64,000 bases of DNA from Fennellomyces sp. T-0311 (lineage: Eukaryota; Mucoromycota; Mucoromycetes; Mucorales; Lichtheimiaceae), in NCBI GenBank assembly GCA_025266875.1, contig JALLLT010000012.1, positions 62,001 through 126,000 on the forward strand, read 5' to 3'. A program made the position numbers and the translations under genes. Shown in pieces: positions 44,680 through 56,900 of the stretch. Within the stretch, counting starts at the first letter, position 1, and the number at the start of each line of letters is the position of its first letter. Below the pieces are notes generated by a model. It was not told the origin of the DNA. It saw only the letters and a program-made list of their open reading frames with translations, and made no database searches.

Positions 44680-47320
44680 TCACAGGTCAAGAAGTAAATC
44701 CGCGCCTCCGGGTGCCTGTTGTGCGGGCCTAACGTCTTGCTGGTTTACGACGTCCGTGGCATACGGATTGGCATTGGCGCCTTGCAGTGGATTCGCCCCG
44801 TTAAACGAGTGTCTATCAGATCCCATCTTAGCATCACGCGTTTCAAACACCCATGCTTTGTCCGTTTACCTGTTAGCAGCCAGGCTGTTGTATCCGAGAT
44901 CATTCGGCAACGGGTTCTGTGGTAATTGCTGCTGCTGTGGCGGTGCTTGCGGTCGCGGTGCTTGTTGCTGCGCCGGCGGCTGTTGCGCCGGTTGCGCTGG
45001 TTGTGGGGATGGGAATGACTGGGAAGATGACGAGCGCTGGAACGCTGGAGAGGGCAGCAGATAACGTGGCTTATAACGGTGGATGAACGTGGTGGGGCTC
45101 TTGTGATAAATGGACGCCAAGCTAGAAATATGAAGTAACAACTCATCAAGGAATCCGGTATCCATGTTGTCACTTTCTGTGGAGATCGGTGGCTTTTCTG
45201 ATAGAACAATAGCCTGAATAGCATGACTTAGAATACGACTCCAATGATAATATCACTGCACTGCATACCTTTGCCGCTGCAGGATCTGTGGACAAAAGGC
45301 GCCAATAGATATAGCCTCGGTCACGTAGGTCCGGATTATCGACTTCTTCGGTAGCCCACTTGAGAACCTTGGGGACAAGTTCTTGACCAGCAGTTGGGCG
45401 CTTAATGAACAACTTGACGGTAGCAGTGAGCAGCGCAAGTTGGACCTAGCCCACATCCTTAGTAAGAAAATTAAGACTCAAAGTAGACCCATGATTACCT
45501 CGACCGGTTCCTCCAAAAAGGTGTACAAAAAGTCATCTAAAAGCACATCAGAGTTCTCTATGCGGTCGGCGTATTGTCCAATAATCCATATCATGGCTGC
45601 TTTAGCTTCCGGCTCATCCAGGTTGTCCAGGTTTTCACAGAGAGTGGCAATGATACTCTCGTATTGATTTGGGTATTTCCGGAAAATATCCTAGAGTAAT
45701 TGTCGTCAATAGGAGGAGCCTGGTGCGTGTAGTGTACGGCTTACCTTGATGACGACAATAGCTTCCTGAACGACATAGTTTACTTTGGTCTGGATGAGTT
45801 CAAGTAAGGCAGCTATACATCGTTCGGCCGCGCTTTCTATCTTGACAGCAAGTCGACCGATCGACCGAACTGCCTTTCGAACAAAGTCCACATCCACTTC
45901 GGCAGCATACCTGTTCCATCCAAGGGTGTAAGATATCCTAGTCACCTATTGCCTCTTCCTCACTTACTCTTTCAGTTCACTAAGAACTTGGTCAACGTTG
46001 CGCGGGTTGGCCAGTCTAAAGATGATTTCTAATTTGGCCAACTTCACATAGATGGGATCGTTGTACTTGCAGAAGAAGACCTTCATATCGTTGCGCAAAA
46101 CTTCGGGACGTCGTTGGATGACCAACAGGATATTGCGTAATGCAACATATTGGACTTCTGGACCAGAGGAAAGCAACGTGACTAGTACCCAATGTTAGCA
46201 AGGGATAAGTAGAGCTCTATCCAATAAGTTACCAAGTGGAGGACTCAGCTTGCGACAAAACGCGCTGATATCTTGTTCGTTCTTCATGTAGTTCATCAAA
46301 TACATCATCACTTTGACACAGGTAAGAACAACGGCCGAGTTGGCGTGCTGCAGACGAGGAGCAATGCGTTCAGCTAGCACTTCAGCATCTCCAGGATCTT
46401 GTGGCACATAATACATAAGTGCTTCCAAGATATAAGTCTGACCCCATCTGTATTACAAACAGTGTTAGTGATCCCAATCTATATCTGAAATCCGAGAAAA
46501 CCCCCATTACTCTGAGCACTCGTTCAGGGCAGCAGCGAGCTTGCTGGCGATACCATGGTTGAGTTTGAGCTGGATATTGTCTGATCGCTCCGATATTTCG
46601 GTCAAGGCAGCAACGGCATTAGCAACAACCTAGGAACACAACTCCAATTAGAAAGCGGATGAGGAGTTGTCGCTATGTATTACCGTTGGATTTGCGTCCG
46701 TCAATAAATCCCTCAGCATGTCAATGAACCGTTCACTCTCCACCAGAATGTTGTCGTACATGTACAACTTTGCCACACAGATCGCTGCCGTTTTTCGGAC
46801 GTAGGGATCGCGATCGCGCAAACAATGTCGTAAAGGATCCACAAGACAGTCGACAATTTTTTCTACTTGAATATAGCCCATGGTACGAATGGCGAGTGCC
46901 CTAATAAGTGGATTCGGATCTTCAACGTCCTTTGTTGAAAGTTATGGTTACCCACTGGCAAGCGTGATAAATTTCAATATACCTTGATGAACATTGTAAT
47001 CGCCATCATTGCCATGTCGGGCTTGGTTCTGGCATAGTTGATCAAATAAAGGTACACCATTTTCTTAATTTCCAGTATAGGTACGTTCATGACATTAAGA
47101 ATATCCGGGAATAAAGGTGACATGTCGTTTCCCATAGTCATGTTGGCTACGATTTTCTTCATCACTGTCTTTTTGCGCTGATGCTTTGGATCGCGCTTTT
47201 CCGAGTTTAGCTCGGCTCTCAGTTCTTGGATTTTGCCTATCACATTCGCAATGGTTATACGGTTGATCAACAAACGTGTCTTCTTTGCTTACCTCGCTGG
47301 AAATACTTTGCATCAGACAT
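44680..47320 (-). CDS. AP-1 adaptor complex beta subunit (beta-adaptin)
   Basis: Large subunit of the clathrin adaptor for trans-Golgi/endosome transport. Eleven exons from 47320 down to 44680 (first 47320-47293, then 47236-46983, last 44812-44680) give 695 residues with consistent phases. The trunk is an armadillo-type solenoid with [79 protein letters not shown] and [15 protein letters not shown] Pro/Gln-rich hinge (about 570-650) leads to a clathrin box, ADLLLDL, immediately before the stop. The C-terminal ear domain is absent, as in yeast Apl2. AP-1 is favoured over AP-2 by [11 protein letters not shown] and the overall length. Confidence 0.87.
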
Positions 47321-49141
47321 TATGTTGAGCAAAACTGGAAAAGAAAGCGAAAGGGACGGAAGTTGAAGTTATATGCCTTATTTAGAGTGCATGAGTGTGA
47401 TGTATTTAATTTGGTGAAATCCGTGTGCGTCTACATTGTCACATTGTATAACCTGCGGCCCTTGTCAGTTGGATGGTATGCGACCAACCATCCTTTCTGG
47501 TTTCAGGGTTGTCAATGGCAGCTGGGGTAATTGTTCAAGTTGCCAAATAGATTGCGTTCTAGTAACAAGGATAAATGTCACCCCAGACGCCCAGCACAAC
47601 ATTTTGCGTTTAATTAGTTGCCAGTGTTTCCAAATGAGCATTGGCTACCGGCGGGGAAACATCAAGTGGCAAATGTAGCAACGAAAATAAAAACTATATG
47701 ATGCGTCAACACTTATGTTTATGTTTGCGGATGGATGTGTAAGTAAACCTAGTAAGCTCAACCTTCTAGGCTGCACATTGATGGATTAGCAACAGCTGTC
47801 ACTGCTGGTATATTCTTATGCTGCAGACGATAAATCCGCAGCAACTCAATCTGCTGTCGTTATTGTGTACGCTACTCTGCTTGACTGATATAACTGATGC
47901 ATTACCGCTACATTAAAGTACATCTTTTCATATACAAGGTGATAATATGGACGTAGCAGCAAATTTCTTTCCAATTAGCCCAAGCAATTTAAATCCCTCG
48001 GCTGAGGAGAGCATACTTTGCAAAGCAATGATTGGTAATGTCCCATGGATTTCCTACCAGAAAAGCAAGCGATTGTGATCAGCTGTATCGAGGATCAAAG
48101 TGATGAGAACCCACTACGCATATGGCTACTTAATACTTTGATATTATGAATGCAGAACTCATGGTTAACTTGTGAAGGTTTATATAAAGTTGGTGTCATA
48201 TAACTTGAGGAGTATCATATCTGATCCTTGTATACAGCCTAAGCCAGCTTCATACACATAGGTGATACGGATAAAAGTGGTACTGCTGCCCAATGCGGTG
48301 AAAATATGCATATATACTTAGCCTATTTTATTAAGTTACCATCGATATGCGCTTGCAGATATGTATCACCCATTCTCGATGTTGAAATCTGTCGTTTCCA
48401 CCAATAGTCAAGTGTTGCAACTGACTTTGCGTATACGTATGATGAAGCAGGTGTTGCATATATTGCATTAAGAGCATGAGCTGACAGATATAAAGCTGTA
48501 CATAAAAATGCGAAATCTTGATATCGCGTCCAAATTAGTAGTTTTATCCTTAGACGATGAGAATTGCTTTCTTATAGCTATTCCAAGATCATTGGCTGAT
48601 CAATCAATGTGATTTAGGCACTTACAAACAATGTATACCCCATAAAACCTAGTAATTTTAAACAATAAAAGTGACCCGAGGAAAGAAGCTATCGCTATTT
48701 ATCGCTTGCACGGTATCTAAATTGCTGAATGTAAGCAGGAATGGGGTAGAAAACAAAAAGTTGACCCACAGCTCTGTTTCCCATCAGCTAGTGCATTTTT
48801 TTCCTGTATGACAGTCTATAGCAGATCTACATAGCTTGTTGACACATCTGTAAAAGACGCTTCAAGCATTTGCCGAAGAATTGATGACGCTCAGTTTTTT
48901 TAAGCTTCATGGCAAAATGCAAACCACGTGTGTTTCCTCTTCCCCAACCACTTGTCACATGTACCCAATTCTGACTGTTGCACCGGCTCTTTGTGACATG
49001 AGGGGAAATCGCTCGTTTGGGTAAAATACTGTGTAACTCGAACCTTAGCGTCTCAAAGTAAATAGTGAAAAAAAAATGTGCTTTGGGTTTCCCACTGCCC
49101 TTTCTCCTTTCATTACCTTTCTTTCTTGAAACCATTACACC
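47321..49141. other. Gene-free region, 1.8 kb
   Basis: AT-rich with short chance frames in all directions. The last 100 bases hold the leader of the hydrolase gene with a CT-rich run. Nothing else is recognisable. Confidence 0.4.
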
Positions 49142-50427
49142 ATGGATAACATTCGTTCTCTTATGAAAAAATCTCCCACTCCTATTATTATGCAGACTTT
49201 GCGTACAGTTCTTACATTGCCACCTGCCATGGCAAGTAGTCTCATTGATGAACTTACAACGCCTCTATCGTCTCAAAGGCGTTACATCAAAATTATCGAC
49301 AACCATTTCTGGAGAGGAGCTTTGATTGCGCCAGATATCCGATTCGATAGTGACGCTGAGGCTATTCGACGTTTGCGCAAAGCCGATGTTGTTATTTTTG
49401 AAATCCATGGTAAAGTTAACCTACGTACGCTGCATTTGCATTGGATTAAAGCATACATTTAGGTGGTGGTTTCAGAACAGGAAGTTCAACCATGTATATG
49501 ACACCATTTATAAAGTGGATTAACATGTTGAAGGAGAAACATGGTCTTGACGCCGTCATGATGTCTATTGAATATGGTGAAGCCAGCGAGCTTTATATTT
49601 ATTTACATCAAATTTACTAATAATAGTTTTGAAAAGGTCTTGCACCCACCAACAAATATCCTGGACCTGTCCTGGAGTGCTTGAAAGCATACAAACATCT
49701 CGTTGAAGATCTCCGTATTCCTGCATGGAAAGTGATTGTTTCTGGAGATTCAGCTGGCGGCGCACTTGCCTTGGAAACTTTGATGCGATTCTATGCACCA
49801 GGACTCACAGAGGACATTGATGCTCCCCGGACCAAGACCGATATTCAAATACCTGCTGGATTATTATTGTCATCACCACTTGTTACGATTGAAACAGATT
49901 CCTGGTCATGGAAAAACTTGGAAAAGCATGACATGGTAACACAGCACCTTGCAAAGCTTATACTCAAGGAATACCTTGATTACCCCAATGTGGATCCGGA
50001 ATCATTACCTATTTTACGTATGAGCAAGATCTACCGCGGATTCGATCGATTTTGCCCCAAGAACGCATTGGTGTTTGTCGGCGACAAGGAAGTGATGCGC
50101 GACGATATTGTGAACTTGGCTAACAAAGTGGAGAAGGACGGATCAATTAAAGTCCGTGTTTGCAAGGAAAAGTATGCCCACGACTGGTTTTTGATTCGCG
50201 AAATCGTCAAGCAAAAGGACAAATATGTTCTGGACCAGTACGACGAAGTGTTTGTCGATTTCGCTGCTAATGCGGTGGCAGAGGCCGCAGAGAAGGTTAC
50301 AAGTACCCAGAAGGGCACTGTGCTGCATGTCGACTTGCCTAATGCTACAGCCATTGAGCATATCGCATTGGACGAACACCATCAGCTATCTGCGTCGCCA
50401 ACAAAGCCAGGAGTCATCGTACCTTAA
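49142..50427 (+). CDS. Alpha/beta hydrolase of the hormone-sensitive-lipase group
   Basis: Serine esterase/lipase, 390 residues, exons 49142-49409, 49463-49576 and 49637-50427. The oxyanion motif HGGG (residues 89-92) is split by the first intron. The nucleophile is Ser166 in VIVSGDSAGGALA. The likely acid is Asp277 in FVGDKEVMRDD, and the His is about 309 in YAHDWFLI. Fold and motif order fit Pfam alpha/beta hydrolase fold 3. The N-terminus (MDNIRSLMKKSP) has no signal peptide, so a cytosolic or peripheral location is likely. The substrate is unknown. Confidence 0.9.
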
Positions 50428-50893
50428 GTTCTTTATATCGTTTTGTAGTAGCTTATATCCCTTATTATTACTTTTTACGTCGTACCAATTAAACTTTCCT
50501 TTACTATTATATTTCTGTGGGGTGAATTGGGGACCTTCGCCGGATTCAAGGTTTCAGTTAATAGCTGATAGCTTCTACCCAAAAAGGACGCCAACATGCT
50601 CGGTTATTGCTGATCATTGCATATGAATTAGCGTCGAAGCTCAAGCTGTGCTGAAATGGTAAACACAGCGTAGTATAAGTGAAAGAAGCAACTCATGGCA
50701 AGTCAGTTTCCATAGAGACATATGGTACGTCTTATTCATATAGACACCATATATCTCCTACTCTAGTAATACTGGGTGTGCTACGGATGTCCCTCGTACA
50801 TTTTGACGCGAGCAACAAATCTGGACGGAACACAGCAACTTTGAAAAAATTCAAAGTCAATCCACTCGCCCTTTCTTTTCCGCGAAACGAAAC
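50428..50893. other. Intergenic region before SmD2
   Basis: The 3' flank of the hydrolase gene and promoter of SmD2. A T-rich stretch near 50460-50515 follows the hydrolase gene. No further gene is supported. Confidence 0.4.
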
Positions 50894-51406
50894 CATGAGG
50901 TATAGCATTTTAATCTGGCTTTTCGGACAGATCGCGCACTAACGACGAATCTAGTGCCAAGCCAAGATCAGAAATGACGGAGGAAGAGCTCCGTAAGCAA
51001 GAAGAAATGGAGTTCAACACTGGTCCTCTGTCAGTACTTCAGCAATCCGTCAAGAATAACAATCAGATTCTGATCTCTTGCCGCAACAACCACAAGATTT
51101 TAGCACGCGTAAAGGCATTTGATCGACATTGCAATATGGTTCTTGAAAATGTCAAAGAGGTACATGCACCCATACATAAGAAGGTGGATGCGTATCCGGT
51201 TTCATTCTAATCCTGTTTACGACAAAATAGATGTGGACGGAGACTCCTCGCACAGGCAAAGGATCTAAAGCTAAGCCTGTCAACAAAGATCGCTTTGTGA
51301 GCAAAATGTTCCTTCGCGGCGATTCTGTTGTTCTAAGTAAGTTGCGTGGCTTGCTCTGGCAAAGTATATTCTGACACGAATGATAGTCCTTCGCAACACG
51401 GTCTAA
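50894..51406 (+). CDS. SMD2: Small nuclear ribonucleoprotein Sm D2
   Basis: Core Sm-ring protein of spliceosomal snRNPs. Exons 50894-50898, 50955-51159, 51231-51336 and 51387-51406 give 111 residues. The first exon holds only ATGAG; the start is supported because it yields an N-terminus like that of human SmD2 ([16 protein letters not shown]). Sm1 is seen in [18 protein letters not shown] and [16 protein letters not shown], and Sm2 in [16 protein letters not shown]. The C-terminus ends just after Sm2 without the short basic tail of the human protein. Confidence 0.95.
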
Positions 51407-51464
51407 ATTGATTTATACGCCTACTTTTTCATTGTATCACGCTGAAGCATTCCTGGACACGTAC

Positions 51465-51470
51465 AATAAA
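51465..51470 (+). terminator. Polyadenylation signal of SMD2
   Basis: AATAAA lies 59 bases after the stop codon, in the gap before the convergent ATG11 gene. Confidence 0.45.
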
Positions 51471-51600
51471 TCCACGCTTTCAACCCTTTTCATAGAGGTC
51501 GCTTTGGTATTTATTGGGGGGAAGGGGAATGAGGACTTCACAAGGCTCTAGCGCAATGCGGTGAGAAGCTATGGTACAACTTGGTCTAAGAAAAAGTAAG

Positions 51601-54600
51601 CTATTGGTGAGCGTGTGTCCAGACCATAGTGGAATCGAGCTGCGATCGCTCCTGGCTGAAGAAGCCGATGCTGTGGCGTCTTTCGCGATCGGCGACGCTG
51701 ATGGGAGGAGAGTTGGGAGGAACGTAGCTATGGACAACGCTGGATGCAGAAAGTGACAGCGGGAACGGTGGGCGCGTAATGTTGGATGGGGATGCTGCGG
51801 AGTGTTCGCTGCGGGTATCAGAGATGCTGGCCAGACCCGTGTCTGGCGTGGAGGTAGTGTAGCCTTTGATCGTTGACGACGATGCAGCCATGGTGTCGGG
51901 CTCTTTGCCCTTGGTGGATGCCTTGCCCTTTTGACTCTTGTGGCTTCTGCGATGTCGGCTGTGCTTCCAGTTCTCAACTTCGAGATGGTAGTATGTTAAG
52001 CCATCGGAAAGCCCATATGGGTTTGACTGAGGATCCTGAAGCGCAATGAGCATCCATGTGGTCCAACGCGATATATAAGGCTACTTACGGCGGCATTCAC
52101 CACATGCTCGGTGATTGATGTGATCCGCGCCACCAACCATTCTCGCGTGATTATCTGTTGAGCATCGCTGTTGGATGGCTTCAGGAAGTAGTGAGGAGCA
52201 TTGATATTGAATGCAGCCCAAGGTTTTCCCGTTGAATTCCGGGTAGGCAAGAACAACGCGACGTCCCCCACTTGGAAACTAAAGCAGCATACGTCAGTCG
52301 CTGTTGATGCGCATCTCTGTATACTTACTTGCGGAAGGCAATCTTCTCACGGCCACTGCTGGAAACTTTGTTGTATTTCTCTCGAAGCTCCTTGTACTCC
52401 TGCTTCCATCGACGAGTGAGATCATGTGCGTCTCGGACTTTGCTTCGAATGCCGCCAACGAACTTGACAGAATCGATGGTACCGATGACTTGGAGAACTC
52501 GAGTCCATACTGCCATATCGTCATGCTCACCCGAAACGATTATTTTTTTGGTCATTGCCTTTGCTTCTTCTTCATCGACAGCAAGCTGGAGTTGGTTGGT
52601 CACCTCGTAAAAGATGTTCTTGCGAATGTCTTCTAGTTTTTCAGCCATTTGTGCTGCTGTAGAATACACTCCGGCACGTTCTTCCTCGAACACGCTCAAC
52701 CTTGCCAATAACTGCGCATGACTTTGCTCCAGCTCGGCAAAGCGCTGCTTTCGGTTAGATTCAACTCCCATACGTTTGTTATGCTACTGCTTACCTGTCT
52801 CGCAGAACTGATGTCTTGGGCAAATGCATCCAGGCACTCTCTCAGAATATCCAGTAACACATGGATTTCCTCTTCTCCCACAGTGGCGTCGTCAGCTCTT
52901 CCATATCGCGATAACAATGCAACCAGCATGCCGTGGATGTTGCGCCGCTGTGCAACGATCTATGCTTAAAGGTAAGTCTAACATGACTCTAGCTTGCCAA
53001 ATAATATTCCTTTACATGCTCCAGCGCTTGGTGTTTGCTCAGCCAGTCATTCTCTGCTCGGCTAACCATGTCTCGGGTCTATGTTTTGTTTTTAAGTGCT
53101 CAGTATCCAGCTGTAGCAAACTAGTACCTTGGCAAGTTGCTGCTTAATCGCATCTCGGGCGTGCTCGGTATCGTCTAATTGTTTAAGCCGCTGCTCCGCC
53201 TTGCTCTGTTTATGAGCATAGGAACACCTGGCACAAGTATTATCACAACATACCGCTATTTTTTCTGCATCAGTAGTCGCTCGATAATTATCAAACTCAT
53301 CTTGAAGCAGAGCATGTCGTTTCTGAAGATCCAAGGTACCTTGCGACATTTTCTCTATACGATCTTCATATTCGGCTTGCATACTATCCATTCGTCTTTG
53401 ATGCGCTTGTTCCAGTGCTTCGGTACGCTTTTGAGTTTCAGCTTGTTGTTGCTCTATTTGTGCCTGTAATTCTTGGATCTAGTAGCGATACCAGTGTCAA
53501 AAAACCTCGTCATCAAGTACGTATTAAGTATACCTTTGCACGCCAGTCTTCTTCGGCACTGGCTATTCGAATATCCGCAAGATTATCCTTGATCTGAGCT
53601 TCCTTTAATAGCTACAATTGTGGTTAGCATAAGTTAACGACGTACACAAAATCCAACAGCATACACTCTTTCGGTTATCTTCATATGTTTGTCTTTCTTC
53701 TTCAAGCAGCTGTTCCAGCTCCTGGACCTGTAGTCGCAGGTCTTCCTTTTCATGCTCATTCTGTTCCCTGACAACTTCAATCTATCCAATATGTTGATGA
53801 ATATTATCTTTTTTTTTGGATGACATGTGATTGATGTATATACCTTGTTCTGCTCGTTATGCAGCTGCCGCTGCAAACTGGCAATCATATTCTCTTGCTC
53901 TCGAACGATTTCCTTGAGTTGATCAACTTCTGCTCCATCTGACTGTGGAACAAGTTGTGGCGATTGTTGTCCAGCAACAGCGCTTCCATCTTCTAGGACA
54001 GAATAGGCAGAGGAACTTACGCTGCTTGGAGCATCGTGTAACACGTCCATGTTCTTCTTCTCCAGTGCTTTCTCCAGTGCAACGATCCTCTGCTCGTATT
54101 TCTTCGAGAAATAGACTTTAGCTTCTCCGCTCTCTCATAGCATCTAGTATTTACCTTTGTTTTCTCTTCAGCGGTTGACAGTGCCTTGTTCTTTTGCCGG
54201 AGTTCCATTTCTAATGTGTTGAACGACAAGAGCGTTCGCTCTTTACTTAAGCCTCGGTGTTCGCCGACAGGGCTATCAGTGACACTTGCAAAAACTAGAT
54301 ATATAAGGTTAGCTATATAGATCAATCATTACCCAAGCTTGTTTTTCATACAGGTTGTTTCCAGAGCCTTGAAGAAATCTCCCCGTAATCCATCCAACTG
54401 CTGCGACATGGCATGCAAAAGATCAACAAATTTATCGGTGCCACGAGTAAATGAGGTTTGGATAGCAGCCTTAGAGCCATGAGTGCGTCGGAATAAGCTT
54501 TCAGATGGACTTGACCCTCGTGTTATGCTTGAGAAAGATAAGCGGTTGCTGGGTTTTGTAGATTGCGTCTGAGCAGAACCATAGTATTGGCTCAAAATTC

Positions 54601-56680
54601 GGATGAATTCTAGGAGCAGTTGTCAGCAAGCAAAAAAAAACTCTTCTAATTGGACTTAACCGATGATATCTTTGCGGCTGATATCCAATTTGTTATCCCG
54701 AGCATTGATCATGGATACTTCACAATGACTCGTTGACTCGTTTTGGATTTCTACTTGACTCGTTACTTCCAGTGTCTCTTTTGGTCAAACCATTATCGTA
54801 CCTGTCACTTGGAAAGGTAGCATCCGCATCATCTTGCGCACAAACTCCTCGCGTCGCTGCGTCTCTTCTTCACGGTACCCAGCCAACAGATCTGCAATGG
54901 CATTGGCGCTCTCGGCGAGGATCTTTGCAACCGTTTCTCGTTTCAGACATATTCTAACGGGCAACAGTGTACACTTACAGCATTATACTCCTTGCGCCGG
55001 ACAACTTCGATGAGCAGATATCCCTTAAAGCAATGTTAAGCCAACAATGGATCTCTTTGATGGACTCCCACTTACATAAGCAAATATCATCTCCTGGAGA
55101 CCATCAAGGTTACTAGAATGATGTTCCGCCTGAAAATCCGATACCCATTTATTAGCACTTTCTATTCTTGGAGCAACAGCAGCGATTTCGCTCTGAAGCT
55201 GGGAGATTATATTCATATTCTCCAGAAATTGCTCGATGCTTTTCCGCTTTGCCAGGACGAGCGTGATGGTTTTCCGTCGGATATCGTTTTCATATGCATG
55301 CAGCTTTGGCAAATAATCGTTGACGTGGATCTCGGCAAGGTGACTGAAAGCCTCCAAGGTCTTCTTGGCATGAGAAGTCAATGTCGGATATGCATTGCTG
55401 CCCGGGTGAATGCCAAAATCAGGCGATCTCCCCTCGTCTCTTGGCATCAGTTCGGATATTTTGCCATGCACTCGGCTCAAGTCTCGCTTGATTCTTTCAC
55501 GCAGGAATTGTGCCTTTTTCAGGATGTCTTGGATATCAGACACCACAGCGTCCAGCGAGTGCAAATCCTGATCTTCCGTGATTTGCCGCTGCAGGTCCTT
55601 CTCGTAGTGCTTCAGATCAATGGCAAGATCGTGTAACTCCTGCAGTTCCAGGCCCAACGACGTGCATAGTTCCTGAGTGCTGGCTTTGGCTGTTTCGATG
55701 CGTTCGGTATCAACAAAGTCAATCATCTGTTCCGAGGCTGAGTTGATCGATCGTAGTATGGCTGGATGCAATCGAACGTTGTGCAAGACGGTCAGATTGA
55801 GCTCAGTGGCGTCGACAAGCGCACTATGCGTGGTGAGTTCCTTTTCGGCAAAGGCGCAGAACGATGTGATGTTTTGGTTGGCCATGTAGCTGTGCGATTC
55901 CAGGTTTGTCATGGCTACGTTTATTGCCATGCTCTGCATCTTCAGCTCATCCACTGTGACTTTTGATAAGCGTGCATGTGTTGTCACTGTCTGGATCAAG
56001 ATCTGTATTGCTTTCGTAGTTACGCCAGCCGCCCAAAGTTGCCAAGCTTTTTCTTACCTGGCTGTATGAGTCAAAGGCCCCAAACAAATCCTTGTACAGT
56101 TGACATGTCTGGGTGAGGGTTGGGCTTGCAATGGCTTTGGCACGTGCCAGGGCTTGGATGGAAGAGGGCCCTATACAGTCCAACAGGGTTATCAAAAGTG
56201 TTCACATAACGCACAAAAATGGAAATGATACCATCAAAGGGCGGAAGCTTTTGTTCAAGGCTCGGCGTTTCCAAGTCCAGTAGCGCCGTCACCTCCTCGT
56301 CTGTCGCATTGAGGTACTGTCGATCGTATAGAAACACCAGGTACTCCTTCTGTTTGAATGGCTACTTATTAGCAGTCGTTAAGTTTTCCCCCCGAACGGG
56401 GCCACTCACATCCCCAGTTGCAGTGATAACTTCGTCAAGTTGACTTGCTCTAACTTGTGTTCCGAAACTCGTCATCAGAATTTGACAATCGATCGGCACG
56501 CCTGTACATTCTTTAATCGCTTGCTTGAATTGGTCCAGACTATTGGACATTGGTTAACAGCAAAGTAGCGTAACTTTTTTCCTGCTGGTGTAGCGCAGCA
56601 GCTGCCACTTGCCTATCTATGGTGGCATTCTGGCTCGACCAACGCACATGTCGGCCTGTTTCTGCCCGATATATCTTCAT
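51601..56680 (-). CDS. ATG11: Autophagy scaffold ATG11 (FIP200/RB1CC1-related)
   Basis: Scaffold that gathers the Atg1 kinase and cargo receptors at the site of selective autophagosome formation. Twenty exons give 1358 residues in frame. The first is 56680-56613, the longest 55990-55076, and the last three 52747-52329, 52278-52089 and 52035-51601. The N-terminus has MKIYRAETG and the ubiquitin-like segment QILMTSFGTQVR. The region with RPSSIQALARAKAIASP and LYKDLFGAFDSY and the following helices match the ATG17-like part. Coiled coils fill about 650-1070. The conserved C-terminal ATG11 domain (about 1130-1235) has FQVGDVALFLPTRN, PWAAFNINAPHYFL, REWLVARIT and NPYGLSDGLTYYHLEVENW. A Ser-rich tail follows. 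The first intron is GC-AG. Confidence 0.92.
56540..56612 (-). other. GC-AG intron in ATG11
   Basis: The donor reads GCAAGT after GATAG and the acceptor is CAATAG. The splice joins ATID to SLDQFKQ in phase and is the only one that links the conserved N-terminal MKIYRAETG to the rest. Confidence 0.75.
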
Positions 56681-56900
56681 TTTAACGGCTGCCGATGCTC
56701 TGACACTTCAATTCTTTCTGTCGAATGTTAAAGTCAATCGGAATGAAATGACAAGAAGAAGAGAACTTGAAAAGCGTACCCGCATGACAACGGACTTTCA
56801 ACCAGTGCTTTTATATTGTACCACTTTGGTAACTGTGGTATGAGTTCCATCCACGTCGCACTTTTATTAATCAAAACCCAAGCTGCTGCGTCCACCTCAA

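Noticed and set aside
48827..49135. Minus-strand frame of 102 codons before the hydrolase gene
   Set aside because: It covers the promoter of the hydrolase gene, with Lys/His-rich chance sequence and no domain.
54923..54979. Frameshift in ATG11 between exons 6 and 7
   Set aside because: Using the acceptor GCAAAG at 54923 instead of the nearer TTAG keeps the frame and gives EYNAILAESANAIADLL, so no damage is needed.
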